Notes: generated by a model not told the origin, from the letters alone. A stretch of 44,494 nt of DNA from Candidatus Iainarchaeum sp. (GCA_028702895.1 JAQVNZ010000003.1:1-44494); one strand, 5' to 3'; counted from the first letter of the stretch, positions 7,610-15,582 are shown. Made by a program: numbers and translations.

Positions 7610-7617
7610 TTTATAAA
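7610..7617 (+). promoter_or_regulatory. Probable TATA box of the uS15 operon
   Basis: TTTATAAA within GATTTATAAAGC is a good archaeal TATA box. Initiation near 7640 would give a leader of roughly 55-60 bases before the uS15 ATG, long for this window and long enough to include the hairpin at 7655-7683. Confidence 0.55.
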
Positions 7618-7654
7618 GCTTTTTTTTCAATAAATACATTATAATTTTATAGTT

Positions 7655-7683
7655 CTTTTCTAATCCATTTTTGGTTGGAAAGG
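7655..7683 (+). promoter_or_regulatory. Leader hairpin of the uS15 mRNA, candidate autoregulatory site
   Basis: CTTTTCTAATCCA (7655-7667) pairs with TGGTTGGAAAGG (7672-7683) across a four-base loop. There are twelve pairs, two of them G-U, with a single bulged U at 7664. A G-U pair (U7661-G7677) stacks directly on a G-C pair (C7660-G7678), the kind of motif S15 reads in 16S rRNA helix 22. The ribosome binding motif GTGAT begins only five bases after the stem, so binding here could block initiation. The structure is seen directly; regulation is inferred. Confidence 0.5.
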
Positions 7684-7697
7684 GTAAGTGATTTAAA

Positions 7698-8102
7698 ATG
7701 GTTAAAAAAGTTGAAAAAACACAAGAAATTTCTAAAGATGAAATCGAAGATTTAATTATTTCTCTTGCTAACGCAGGACATTCTCCAAGTAAAATTGGTT
7801 TAATTTTAAGAGATGAAAATGGAATAAAAAATGTTAGAGATTCTACTGGTAAACATTTACAACAAATACTTTCTGAAAATAAATTAGTTGGAGAAATCCC
7901 TGAAGATTTATTAAATTTAATTAAAAAAAGTGTTATATTAAATAAACATCTTGATAAAAATAAAAAAGATGACTCGGCTAGACGAGGTTATGAAATGACT
8001 GTTTCTAAAATTAGACGATTAAGTAAATATTATATTAATAAAAGAAAATTGCCTTCTAATTGGAGATATACTGCAGAAAGTGCAGCATTATTGGTGAAAT
8101 AA
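7698..8102 (+). CDS. rps15: 30S ribosomal protein uS15
   Basis: A 134-residue protein matching archaeal/eukaryotic uS15. An N-terminal domain (about 1-60) contains the GHSPSKIGLILRDENGI and VRDSTGKHLQQIL blocks. The conserved helical S15 domain follows (ILNKHLDKNKKDDSARRGYEMTVSKIRRLSKYY). It ends near KLPSNWRYTAESAALLVK, typical of archaeal forms. It binds helix 22 and the three-way junction of 16S rRNA early in small-subunit assembly. ATG 7698 is preceded by AAGTGAT. The stop TAA overlaps the ATG of the next small ORF (TAATG), so translation is probably coupled. Confidence 0.96.
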   Translation: MVKKVEKTQEISKDEIEDLIISLANAGHSPSKIGLILRDENGIKNVRDSTGKHLQQILSENKLVGEIPEDLLNLIKKSVILNKHLDKNKKDDSARRGYEMTVSKIRRLSKYYINKRKLPSNWRYTAESAALLVK

Positions 8103-8197
8103 TGAAGATTAGTGTGAAGTATTGTATTGGGGACGAAATTATTTTCCAAGGAAATGATATTAGTTCACTAGAAAAAGTTGATGATTTGTTGAAGTGA
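8102..8197 (+). CDS. 31-residue ORF between uS15 and eS1, possible Pcc1 remnant
   Basis: ATG 8102 overlaps the uS15 stop (TAATG), and the TGA at 8195-8197 forms part of the GTGAT site of the eS1 gene, which begins four bases later. The ORF therefore fills the gap exactly and is probably translated by coupling. The peptide begins MKISVKY and ends in a short helix-like SLEKVDDLLK. In many archaea the gene for Pcc1, a small KEOPS subunit with a similar start (a beta strand with alternating hydrophobic residues), sits near this position, but Pcc1 is around 75-85 residues. A shrunken relic, a leader peptide, or chance are all possible. Confidence 0.4.
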   Translation: MKISVKYCIGDEIIFQGNDISSLEKVDDLLK

Positions 8198-8201
8198 TTT
8201 T

Positions 8202-8792
8202 ATGGCTGCAGAAAAAAATGTTGGATCAAGAAGAAAAACTGTTGATAAATGGAAGAAAAAGAAATGGTTCTTAATAAAAGCATCAAAATTATTTGATGGT
8301 AAAGTTTTAGCAGAAACTCCTGCTGAAAAACCAATTAATTTAACAGGCAGAACAATAAGAGTTACTTTGGATAAATTAACTGGTCAAAGAACAAAAAGAG
8401 ACACAACAATTCATTTTAAGACATTTGATGTTCAAGGTCAAAATATTAATACTAAAATTTCTAGGTTTAGTTTAGCAAAATCAACTATTGGACGATTAAT
8501 AAGACGTGGAAATAGTAAAATAATGGTTGTTGAAAGAATTCCTGTTATTGGTGGAGAAGCACGAATAACTATGATTGTTGTTTCATTAAACAAAGCTACT
8601 AATGCTCAAAAAGCTGGTGTAATGAAAATAATGAAAGAAAAATTATCTGCTTTTAAGGGAAATGATTTTGAAGAAGTTGTAAACGAATTGCTTTTAGGAA
8701 AAATTTCAGGCAATATTTTTAAAGAAGCTGAAAAAGTTTGTATGGTAAAAAAAGTTATTGCATATAAAGCAATATTTACTGAATCAAAATAA
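8202..8792 (+). CDS. rps3ae: 30S ribosomal protein eS1 (S3Ae)
   Basis: A 196-residue eS1, an archaeal/eukaryotic small-subunit protein near the mRNA exit and Shine-Dalgarno region. It has the basic start VDKWKKKKWF, the ILTKASKLFDGKVLAETPA-like block (here LIKASKLFDGKVLAETPAEK) and the central beta barrel. The C-terminal part is VVNELLLGKISGNIFKEAEKV, well conserved in the family. ATG 8202 follows AAGTGAT, whose TGA is the stop of the preceding micro-ORF. It is co-transcribed with uS15, a common archaeal arrangement. Confidence 0.96.
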   Translation: MAAEKNVGSRRKTVDKWKKKKWFLIKASKLFDGKVLAETPAEKPINLTGRTIRVTLDKLTGQRTKRDTTIHFKTFDVQGQNINTKISRFSLAKSTIGRLIRRGNSKIMVVERIPVIGGEARITMIVVSLNKATNAQKAGVMKIMKEKLSAFKGNDFEEVVNELLLGKISGNIFKEAEKVCMVKKVIAYKAIFTESK

Positions 8793-8836
8793 TTGTCACT
8801 TTAGAAATCATAATTTAAAAAAATGGAATTAGAGTC

Positions 8837-9541
8837 ATGGATTTTTTAGAATTATCAATAATACTTTTATTCTTATTATTTTTTTCAATAATTTCTTTTA
8901 AAAAAAACTTGCTTAATTTTGAAGGGATAATGCTAGCTAATGTTGTTGGTTTAGCTGCTATTACTTATGGTCCAAGCGAAACAACAATGTTAAGATTTTT
9001 TGCAGTTGTAGTTTTTTTTATTATTGGTGAAATTGCGAGTAATTTTCCAAAAAAGAAACATGAAAAAAGAGGAATTTGGAATGTGGTTGGAAATTCTTTA
9101 CCGGCTTTGTTTGTTTTATCTTTAATAATAATTTATCCAGAGCATAGTTTAATTCTAGAACTTGGTTTTTTTGGAGCAATAGCTGCTGCATTATCTGATA
9201 CTCTTTCATCAGAAATTGGGTTTTATTCAAAAAGAAATCCTATTATGATTACTACTTTTAAAAAAGTTGCGCGAGGAACAGATGGGGGAGTAACTCCATT
9301 AGGTTTTTTTGCAGGATTTGTTGGGAGCGTAATTATTGCATTAGTATATTTTTCTTTTTATCAAAATATTTATTTTTCTTTAATAATAATTGGTTCAGGA
9401 TTAGTTGGGACTATTGTTGATTCAATTTTTGGAGCGATTTTTGAAACAAAAAATATTTTGAATAATACTCATGTTAATTTAATCGGTTGTTTTTCTGGCG
9501 CAATATTTGCATTAGTAGTTGGATTAATAATTCTAATTTAA
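8837..9541 (+). CDS. DUF92 (TIGR00297) membrane protein, isoprenoid-phosphate kinase-like
   Basis: A 234-residue membrane protein with about six or seven hydrophobic helices. The DUF92 signatures are present: AALSDTLSSEIG (about 114-125), RGTDGGVTPLGFFAGFVGS (about 146-164) and GLVGTIVDSIFGAIFE (about 192-207). Plant VTE6, a member of this family, phosphorylates phytyl phosphate to phytyl diphosphate. A CTP-dependent polyprenyl-phosphate kinase role in archaea is therefore plausible but unproven. The next gene, carS, also belongs to the integral-membrane cytidylyltransferase-like group and acts on archaeal lipids, which supports a link to isoprenoid lipids. No Shine-Dalgarno site is obvious; an ATAATTTAAAAAAA stretch at 8810-8823 suggests a leaderless start. 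Confidence 0.85.
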   Translation: MDFLELSIILLFLLFFSIISFKKNLLNFEGIMLANVVGLAAITYGPSETTMLRFFAVVVFFIIGEIASNFPKKKHEKRGIWNVVGNSLPALFVLSLIIIYPEHSLILELGFFGAIAAALSDTLSSEIGFYSKRNPIMITTFKKVARGTDGGVTPLGFFAGFVGSVIIALVYFSFYQNIYFSLIIIGSGLVGTIVDSIFGAIFETKNILNNTHVNLIGCFSGAIFALVVGLIILI

Positions 9542-9618
9542 ATACTTTAGTAATAGTTTAATAGTACTATTGATTATTAATAATTTAATATAATATATAT
9601 TTTATTATTGGTGATTTA

Positions 9619-10131
9619 ATGATAGACTTTGAAATATTTATTTTAATCCTTGCTTATGTTATCCCAATGTATTTTGCTAACGCTTCACCTATAATGGTAC
9701 ATGGAAAAACACCTTTAGATTTTAAAAAAAATCTTTTTGGTAAACGAGTATTGGGTGATGGGAAAACAATACTAGGTACACTTGCAGGAATATTCTTTGG
9801 TTCTATTGCGGGCTTTATTTTTGCGATTATTTATCCAGAAATTTTTTTAATTATCCCAAATTATTTTTTGTTAGCAGTTTTATTATCAACCGGTGCTATA
9901 CTGGGCGATATTTTTGAGAGTTTTTTAAAGAGGCGATTAGGGTTTGAAAGCGGTCAACAATGGTTCTTATGTGACCAATTAGACTTTATCATTGGCGGAT
10001 TACTATTTAGCTTTATTTTAATCATTCCAAGGTTTGAAATCATAATTGTTTTGTTATTTGCAACAATATTAGTGCACTCATTAACAAATATAATTGCATT
10101 TAAACTAGGGTTAAAAAAAGTGCCTTGGTGA
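9619..10131 (+). CDS. carS: CDP-archaeol synthase CarS
   Basis: A 170-residue integral membrane enzyme with four or five helices. It transfers CMP from CTP to 2,3-di-O-geranylgeranylglyceryl phosphate to make the activated archaeal lipid precursor. Family blocks seen: PMYFANASPIMVHGKTPLDF, GKRVLGDGKTILGTLAG, GAILGDIFESFLKRRLGFE, and GQQWFLCDQLDFIIGGLLF (with the D-Q-L-D-F core). The length equals the family norm. ATG 9619 follows TTGGTGATTTA. The 77-base gap upstream contains a 12-base palindrome AATAGTACTATT (9560-9571). The stop codon TGA lies inside the GGTGAT site of the next gene, so the archaeosortase is coupled to it. Confidence 0.95.
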   Translation: MIDFEIFILILAYVIPMYFANASPIMVHGKTPLDFKKNLFGKRVLGDGKTILGTLAGIFFGSIAGFIFAIIYPEIFLIIPNYFLLAVLLSTGAILGDIFESFLKRRLGFESGQQWFLCDQLDFIIGGLLFSFILIIPRFEIIIVLLFATILVHSLTNIIAFKLGLKKVPW

Positions 10132-10136
10132 TTTTA

Positions 10137-10679
10137 TTGAAAGAAAAACTAAAATTAATCCAAAAACATTTTAATAAAAATAATTTTTTTTTAAAATATA
10201 ATAATTTTGATAAGCGAATATTTTTTTTTCTATTAAAATTTTTTATAATATTTTTTGTAATGGATTATCTAATTCATTTAATAGATTTTTCTTTTTATAA
10301 TTCATTTTTAGCATTTATAACAGGATCATATTTAGGTTTTTTTGTAACAGGAAATATTATTTTAGTAAATGGGTCCAAATTTATTATAGATAATGCTTGC
10401 ACAGGATTTGTTAGTATTGCAATGTTAGCGGGAATAACTTTTCCATTAAAAACAGATTTTTTAATTAAATTAAAATTTTTTATTTTTAGTACTCTTTTAT
10501 TATTAATAATAAATATTTTTAGAATTATTTTTATTTTAATTTCTGGTTTGATTGGATTTAATGTTGAATTAATTCATGTTCTAACCTGGTTTATTATGAG
10601 CGGAATAGTATTATGGTTGTGGTTAAATATTGGACTTAAAAAAATGTTTAACAAAAAAGAAATCATTGATTTAATTTAA
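10137..10679 (+). CDS. Archaeosortase/exosortase family transpeptidase
   Basis: A 180-residue membrane protein with five or six helices and the full exosortase/archaeosortase catalytic pattern: Cys88 in NACTGFVS, Arg129 in LIINIFRI, and His147 in ELIHVLTW. These enzymes cut C-terminal sorting signals of surface proteins and, for haloarchaeal ArtA, join the protein to a lipid. I assign the start to TTG 10137 because GGTGAT (10127-10132) lies five bases before it and contains the carS stop. Earlier in-frame TTG/GTG codons at 10125-10130 lie in that site. Direct coupling to CDP-archaeol synthase is notable, since the ArtA product is lipid-modified. No PGF-type target is obvious in this window. 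Confidence 0.88.
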   Translation: MKEKLKLIQKHFNKNNFFLKYNNFDKRIFFFLLKFFIIFFVMDYLIHLIDFSFYNSFLAFITGSYLGFFVTGNIILVNGSKFIIDNACTGFVSIAMLAGITFPLKTDFLIKLKFFIFSTLLLLIINIFRIIFILISGLIGFNVELIHVLTWFIMSGIVLWLWLNIGLKKMFNKKEIIDLI

Positions 10680-10783
10680 AATCATATTTTAAAAAAAATA
10701 TTTTTATTAAATTAATTGATTAATTTTTTTATTATTTTTTGAATTTTTGTTTTTTAGAATATGTTTTACTAGTTTTTTAAATA

Positions 10784-12391
10784 TTATTTTTTTTCTATTC
10801 CATCAACAATTTTTTCAATTATTTGTGTGAATGCTGGCCTAGTAACAAAAACTCCAATCAAACTACCAACTATAGCAATTACTGCAAAACCATATAACTT
10901 GTCTAGCCCTAGTAATGATGCTCGTAGTAGAACGATTGGGCCCATTACTGCAATCATTGTGAATGAAGAGGTCATTATTATGAAGATTGCTGATTTTACC
11001 CTTGTTATTAATGACTCTTTAGTGTCTTTTCCTCTGCCTAATATTTCATCAGTTATTACTATTTCAGAATCAACTCCAGTTCCTATTGCTGCAATAATTC
11101 CAGCAAATGCTGCTAGGTCAAGTGGTCGTTGAACAAAAGCAATGAATCCTAGTAAGATTATTACTTCGCTTGCGCCTATAATAAAAATTGGTAAAATTAA
11201 TTTTGGTATTCTATATCTTATTATGATTACTATTCCAACCATAATAAACGCAATTATTCCCATTAGTACAACATTTGATAAAAATGCTTCTCCTAATGAT
11301 GGGGAAATAGTTTCTCTTGAAATACTTTTTACAGGGGTAGGCAATGATCCGGATTCTAATAAAATTGCTAATTCTTCTAAATCAGTAAATGCTTCTTGTG
11401 CAGTAGTCCTTTGCCCGCTAATTCTTAGAGTAGAAAATTGTGTGGCTTGACTAATATCTGTTACACTTTCATTTGTAATTCCTGATGTTAAACTAATTAT
11501 TTGTTTAGCGTTTAATACTTCCCAAATCCAAGGCTTTTCTGTTCGTTCTACTTTCTTAACTTCAAATCCAATTTCTTCTAATTTTAAATTTAATTCATTT
11601 GAAATATCTTGTGAGATTATTACTTTTTTATTTGTTTGGAATTTTTCTTTTAATAAATTTTCATTTATGTTTCCATCAAATATTATAAATCCTAATTGTG
11701 AATCTTCTATAACTTCTAATATTTCTGTTTGTGCTGGAATATTTAATAATCTGTTTCCTGCAAACAATAATTCTTCATCTTCATCATAATAATCTTCGCT
11801 AATAATAATTAATGCGTCTGGTTTATCTAAAAAGAAAATTGTTTTTTCACAATCATAAATTGGTTTTCCACTAGCGTCAAAACCAGTAGTTGCGCATTGA
11901 TGAAATGTTTTTTCTGTAAATCTTTTTGTTGCAGCTTCATTTAATACAAAAGGTAAACCCCATTCGAAATTATTTGTTCCAACCTTATAAATTCCAAATG
12001 AATTATCTCCTCGTAGTACTCTTCTAATTTCGTCTCCAGTGAAAACTATTTCGCCATTTAAATTTGCTTCAAATTTTCCTTGTTGTCTTATTCTAGTTTC
12101 AATAGTTTCTAATTCGCTTGGAGTAGTGTCTGACATTTCTATTATAATATATTGTCCTCCAACTGGAAAGATAGTGTAATCTTTTAATCCTGAAGGGTCA
12201 ATTCTCATTGAAATAATATTTGCTATTCTTGCAATTTCTTCGTTTGAAATACTTTCTTGTAATTCTATTTCAAAATGTGTTCCTCCACCAAAATCTAATC
12301 CAAGTGGAATTCCCATTGTTAAAATACTAGTAATTGCTAGAATTAATGCTATTATATAAATTAAATTTTTCCAATTTTTTAATATTTTCAT
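10784..12391 (-). CDS. secD: Protein-export membrane protein SecD
   Basis: A 535-residue RND-family Sec component that uses the ion gradient to help pull exported proteins out of the SecYE channel. The first membrane helix is at about 8-28. Next comes the conserved GLDFGGGTHFEIEL motif (about 31-44). A large external domain of roughly 300 residues follows, then five membrane helices, with GIIAAIGTGVDSEIVITDEI (about 438-457) and the C-terminal RASLLGLDKLYGFAVIAIVGSLIGVFVTRPAF region. The ATG overlaps the secF stop (ATGA), so the two are translationally coupled. The order secF-secD is the usual one in euryarchaea and related lineages. Confidence 0.96.
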   Translation of the reverse strand: MKILKNWKNLIYIIALILAITSILTMGIPLGLDFGGGTHFEIELQESISNEEIARIANIISMRIDPSGLKDYTIFPVGGQYIIIEMSDTTPSELETIETRIRQQGKFEANLNGEIVFTGDEIRRVLRGDNSFGIYKVGTNNFEWGLPFVLNEAATKRFTEKTFHQCATTGFDASGKPIYDCEKTIFFLDKPDALIIISEDYYDEDEELLFAGNRLLNIPAQTEILEVIEDSQLGFIIFDGNINENLLKEKFQTNKKVIISQDISNELNLKLEEIGFEVKKVERTEKPWIWEVLNAKQIISLTSGITNESVTDISQATQFSTLRISGQRTTAQEAFTDLEELAILLESGSLPTPVKSISRETISPSLGEAFLSNVVLMGIIAFIMVGIVIIIRYRIPKLILPIFIIGASEVIILLGFIAFVQRPLDLAAFAGIIAAIGTGVDSEIVITDEILGRGKDTKESLITRVKSAIFIIMTSSFTMIAVMGPIVLLRASLLGLDKLYGFAVIAIVGSLIGVFVTRPAFTQIIEKIVDGIEKK

Positions 12392-13425
12392 TTTTTCGCC
12401 TCAAGAAACCATAATAATATTGGAGCATTCATAAACCAAGTTGCAACAATATCTCCTAGTAAACCAAATAATAAAATTATTGCAATATTAAATATTACAT
12501 CTATTTGAAAAAAATATGAGAATAATACCATTGAACTTAATGCTGCTAATGTAGTTATTGTCATTGTTAACCCAGTTTTCATTGAGGTAGTGGCTCTCTC
12601 TCCATTAGTCCCTGTTTTATTTTTTAATAATCTTGCAGTAAGCATTATGTCAGTATCAACAGAATACCCAATTAACATTAATAATGCTGGAATTGTTATA
12701 ATTGACAAGGGTATTCCTAATAATGCCATCCCTGTTAATCCTGCGAGTATATCAAAAAATAGTGATAATAATATTGCTAGGGTTGGAATCAATTTTCTAA
12801 ACGCAATAAATATTGTAAGTGTTATTAGTATGAGTGCCCAAATTGAAACTTGTAACATGGAAAATAATGCGCTTGAACCAATCGTTGGCGAAACTTCTTT
12901 TCGTTGAAATTCAAAATCGTTTCCTAAATCAAATTCTGTTGATAATACATTTTGAAATTCTATTTCAAAATTCTTTTTATAACTTATTAAAGCATTTTGC
13001 GCTGCCAGTAATGCTAATTTTGCATTAGAGTATTCGTTCTCTTCCCCGATTAAAATAAATATTGCTTTTTTCGAAAGTTCAATTGACTTTGCATCATCAT
13101 CAACGAATAATTCAGCTTGAGTAATTAATTCATCTGCTTCTAAAACAAGGGGTAATTTACTATATCTTATTAGAGTCCCAAAATTAGTTGGAGATGAAAG
13201 ACTAGAAACACTTAATTCACTAAGTGAAAATTTTTCTGATAAAATATTATATACTGCTTGTTCGTCTAAAGGGTTACTAGATCTAATAGTAATTTCATTT
13301 CCACCTGTTAAATCAATTCCTGGGGTTATTCCTGGATAAACAAAAACTAAAAAAAGCATTATTATAAATAAAATTGCTGGGAAAATTAAAAATTTTTTAT
13401 ATCTATCCCTAAAAAAATCATCCAT
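12388..13425 (-). CDS. secF: Protein-export membrane protein SecF
   Basis: A 345-residue partner of SecD. The first helix is at about 15-33, followed by the F-family motif PGIDLTGGNEITIR (about 36-49). After the short external domain come five helices, including LIALITLTIFIAFRK-like and LLMLIGYSVDTDIMLTARLLKNK (the SecF D-x-D pattern), and the helix pair ending FGLLGDIVATWFMNAPILLWF. ATG 13425 is preceded by AGTGATTGC, giving a GTGAT ribosome binding site. The divergent partner is the NOG1-type GTPase, 244 bases away. Confidence 0.96.
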   Translation of the reverse strand: MDDFFRDRYKKFLIFPAILFIIMLFLVFVYPGITPGIDLTGGNEITIRSSNPLDEQAVYNILSEKFSLSELSVSSLSSPTNFGTLIRYSKLPLVLEADELITQAELFVDDDAKSIELSKKAIFILIGEENEYSNAKLALLAAQNALISYKKNFEIEFQNVLSTEFDLGNDFEFQRKEVSPTIGSSALFSMLQVSIWALILITLTIFIAFRKLIPTLAILLSLFFDILAGLTGMALLGIPLSIITIPALLMLIGYSVDTDIMLTARLLKNKTGTNGERATTSMKTGLTMTITTLAALSSMVLFSYFFQIDVIFNIAIILLFGLLGDIVATWFMNAPILLWFLEAKK

Positions 13426-13669
13426 GCAATCACTCTATATTAAACCAAAATAAATATCAAATTATTTTATTCATTCTTATATCTTATAAATAAAAATCTG
13501 CTTAAACTTAAATATGTTTTGTCTAAAAATTCGCTTTAAAAGACACTTTAATTTGTCAATAAAAGAATTTAAAAGGCCTCTTAAATAAATAATACTTGGT
13601 TAGTTGTAATTAAAATAATCAATTATTGTTTTAATTAAATTAATGCTTAATTGAATTTTAGTGATTTTT

Positions 13670-14635
13670 ATGAATTTTAAAACTATTGATACTCCTGATA
13701 AATTATTAGATGCTGCTTTTGGAAGAGCTAGAAAAAGTGCTGCGCTAGTAAAGAAACAAAAAACAAATTTTTATACTATTAAAGGTAAGGAAATAACGAA
13801 AATAGATGTTTCTGCAGAATTCTTAATAGAAAAATTATCTGGTATTGTACAAGAATTTCCTAGTGTTAATAAACTACCCCCGTTTTACGAGGATTTATTT
13901 ACTTTTATTGTTGACATTAATGTTTTAAAAAAATCTTTATCCAGTATTTCATCTGTTTCAAAAGTAATTAAAAATATTAGACGAGAAAAAATTGTATTTT
14001 TAAAAGAATTACCCTTTGAAAAAGATTCTATTAAAAAAGTTAAAAAAACTTCTAACGAATATTTTGGAAGAGTTTCTTCTCTTGTTAAAAGTTTGAAAAA
14101 CGATATTGATGTTTATAATACTGCAATAAAAAAATTAAAAGAATTGCCTAGTATTAAAACTAGTGAAGAAGTTTATTTAATAGCAGGATTACCTAATGTT
14201 GGAAAATCTACTTTGTTATCAAAAATAACTGATTCAAAACCAAAAATAGCCGCTTATCCGTTTACAACAAAAGGATTGAATGTTGGAATATTTTTCAAAA
14301 AATATTCGCCCATACAAGTTATTGACACGCCCGGGTTACTTGATAGGCCGTTAGGTGAAAGAAATAGAATTGAATTAAAAGCAATTTCAGCTTTTCAACA
14401 TTTAAAAGGAACAATAATTTTTGTAGTAGACCCTAGTCAAGAATTAAAAGAACAAAAAAATCTTTTAATTGAATTAAAAAAACTTTTTTCTGATAAAGGT
14501 TTTATTATAGTAATAAATAAAACTGATTTAATAAACAAAGAAAAAATGGATTTGGTTTTAAAAGAATTTTCTGGACAATACGTGGTTATTGAAGGGAATG
14601 AATTAAATAATTTAAAAGAAGAATTATTAAAATAA
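13670..14635 (+). CDS. NOG1-family GTPase (large-subunit assembly)
   Basis: A 321-residue GTPase of the OBG/NOG1 group. The N-terminal helical domain (about 1-165, containing FYEDLFTFIVDINVLKKSL and a VSKVIKNIRREK element) is typical of NOG1. The G domain shows G1 GLPNVGKST (about 172-180), the FTTKGLNVG switch I region, G3 VIDTPGLLDRP and G4 INKTD. Archaeal NOG1 proteins are of this short length, lacking the long eukaryotic tail. NOG1 acts in assembly of the large ribosomal subunit in eukaryotes. The start is ATG 13670 after AGTGATTTTT; GTG 13661 belongs to that site. A 9-base inverted repeat (13607-13615 with 13629-13637) lies just upstream around the probable promoter. Confidence 0.9.
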   Translation: MNFKTIDTPDKLLDAAFGRARKSAALVKKQKTNFYTIKGKEITKIDVSAEFLIEKLSGIVQEFPSVNKLPPFYEDLFTFIVDINVLKKSLSSISSVSKVIKNIRREKIVFLKELPFEKDSIKKVKKTSNEYFGRVSSLVKSLKNDIDVYNTAIKKLKELPSIKTSEEVYLIAGLPNVGKSTLLSKITDSKPKIAAYPFTTKGLNVGIFFKKYSPIQVIDTPGLLDRPLGERNRIELKAISAFQHLKGTIIFVVDPSQELKEQKNLLIELKKLFSDKGFIIVINKTDLINKEKMDLVLKEFSGQYVVIEGNELNNLKEELLK

Positions 14636-14658
14636 TAAAAATAATTATTTTTAAATAT

Positions 14659-15105
14659 TTAAGTTAATAACTCGTTTAATTTTTTGAATGCTATTTTATT
14701 ATCTTCCCATTTTAATAACTTTAATGAATTTTCAAAAGAAGCCCATTTTATTTCATTATGTTCTTTACAAAGATTTTGATCAATTGTAATTTTAAAATTT
14801 GGATTGATTTCAAAAGCAAAAACATATTCTTTAATTATAGGGATTGTGGTTTTTGTTAGATAATGTTTATTTATTTTAAAATAATGGATATTTTCAATAA
14901 TTTTTAAAATATCTTTTTTTTGTATGTTCGCTTCTTCTTTTAATTCTCTAAAAGCAGCGTTGATCAATGAATTATCCGTTTTTTCAACTCCTCCTGAAAT
15001 AGGTTGCCAAAAACCACCTTTTTCTGGAAGTCTTTTTAATAATAAAAATTCGAAAACATTTTTTGTTTTTCTAAAAACAATGCATTCAATTTGAGTTGTT
15101 CGCAT
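14659..15105 (-). CDS. NUDIX hydrolase
   Basis: A 148-residue single-domain NUDIX protein, convergent with the GTPase gene 23 bases away. The Nudix box lies at about 39-62 (SGGVEKTDNSLINAAFRELKEEAN). The metal-binding REL-x-EE core is intact. The Glu expected seven residues before the RE pair is Asn, and the Gly after EE is Asn. The block FLLLKRLPEKGGFWQPISGG resembles diadenosine or dihydroneopterin triphosphate hydrolases of the MutT group. The reaction is hydrolysis of a nucleoside diphosphate linked to some group, but the substrate is unknown. A His-Asn-Glu-Ile-Lys-Trp segment near residue 120 is also common in that group. Confidence 0.87.
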   Translation of the reverse strand: MRTTQIECIVFRKTKNVFEFLLLKRLPEKGGFWQPISGGVEKTDNSLINAAFRELKEEANIQKKDILKIIENIHYFKINKHYLTKTTIPIIKEYVFAFEINPNFKITIDQNLCKEHNEIKWASFENSLKLLKWEDNKIAFKKLNELLT

Positions 15106-15248
15106 AATAAAAATTATAATATTCTTCTTAACTAGTTATCTAATCTAAAAAGAGTGTTGTTTTAATTAGTTTAATAAGTTTGAATTTTTTTAATCATATT
15201 TGTTTTTTAAGTTGTTTATTTTTAAAATTCTTTTCTAAAAGCATTTTC

Positions 15249-15256
15249 TTTAAAAA
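15249..15256 (+). promoter_or_regulatory. Probable TATA box of the UPF0147-PolD operon
   Basis: TTTAAAAA, within CTTTAAAAACC, lies about 70 bases before ATG 15326. This predicts a leader of around 45 bases. A small inverted repeat, AACCT (15255-15259) with AGGTT (15269-15273), sits at the box. The rest of the 15106-15325 spacer is AT-rich with no other structure I can support. Confidence 0.4.
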
Positions 15257-15325
15257 CCTTTTTTTCCTAGGTTCTATTAGTTGAGCGGATTTTAATTTAA
15301 TTGTCTGCGAAAAACTGGTGATAAT

Positions 15326-15565
15326 ATGGAAGAAACTATTGAAATAATGACTGAAATTATAGAAGATAGGGCCGTTCCTAGAAACATTCGATTAAAAGTT
15401 GAAGAAGCTATTTCTAAACTAAAACAAAACAACTCTACTACGCTTAGTGAAGCAATCTACTTGTTAGATGATATTAGTAATGATGTTAATATGCCTGAAC
15501 ACACACGAACAGATATTTGGCACATAATCTCACTAGTTGAAGACATGAAAGAAAAAATGAAGTAG
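15326..15565 (+). CDS. UPF0147 family protein
   Basis: A 79-residue, all-helical acidic protein that matches archaeal UPF0147: repeated TEIIEDRAVPRNIRLKVEEA and DISNDVNMPEHTRTDIW blocks with the conserved RAVPRNIR and NMPEHTR turns, like two copies of one helical hairpin. Its function is unknown. ATG 15326 has a strong TGGTGATAAT site. The DNA polymerase D small-subunit gene begins 17 bases after its stop, so it opens a three-gene operon with both PolD subunits. This suggests a role near the replication machinery, which is inference from position only. Confidence 0.92.
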   Translation: MEETIEIMTEIIEDRAVPRNIRLKVEEAISKLKQNNSTTLSEAIYLLDDISNDVNMPEHTRTDIWHIISLVEDMKEKMK

Positions 15566-15582
15566 ACTAGTTGGTGCGGGTA

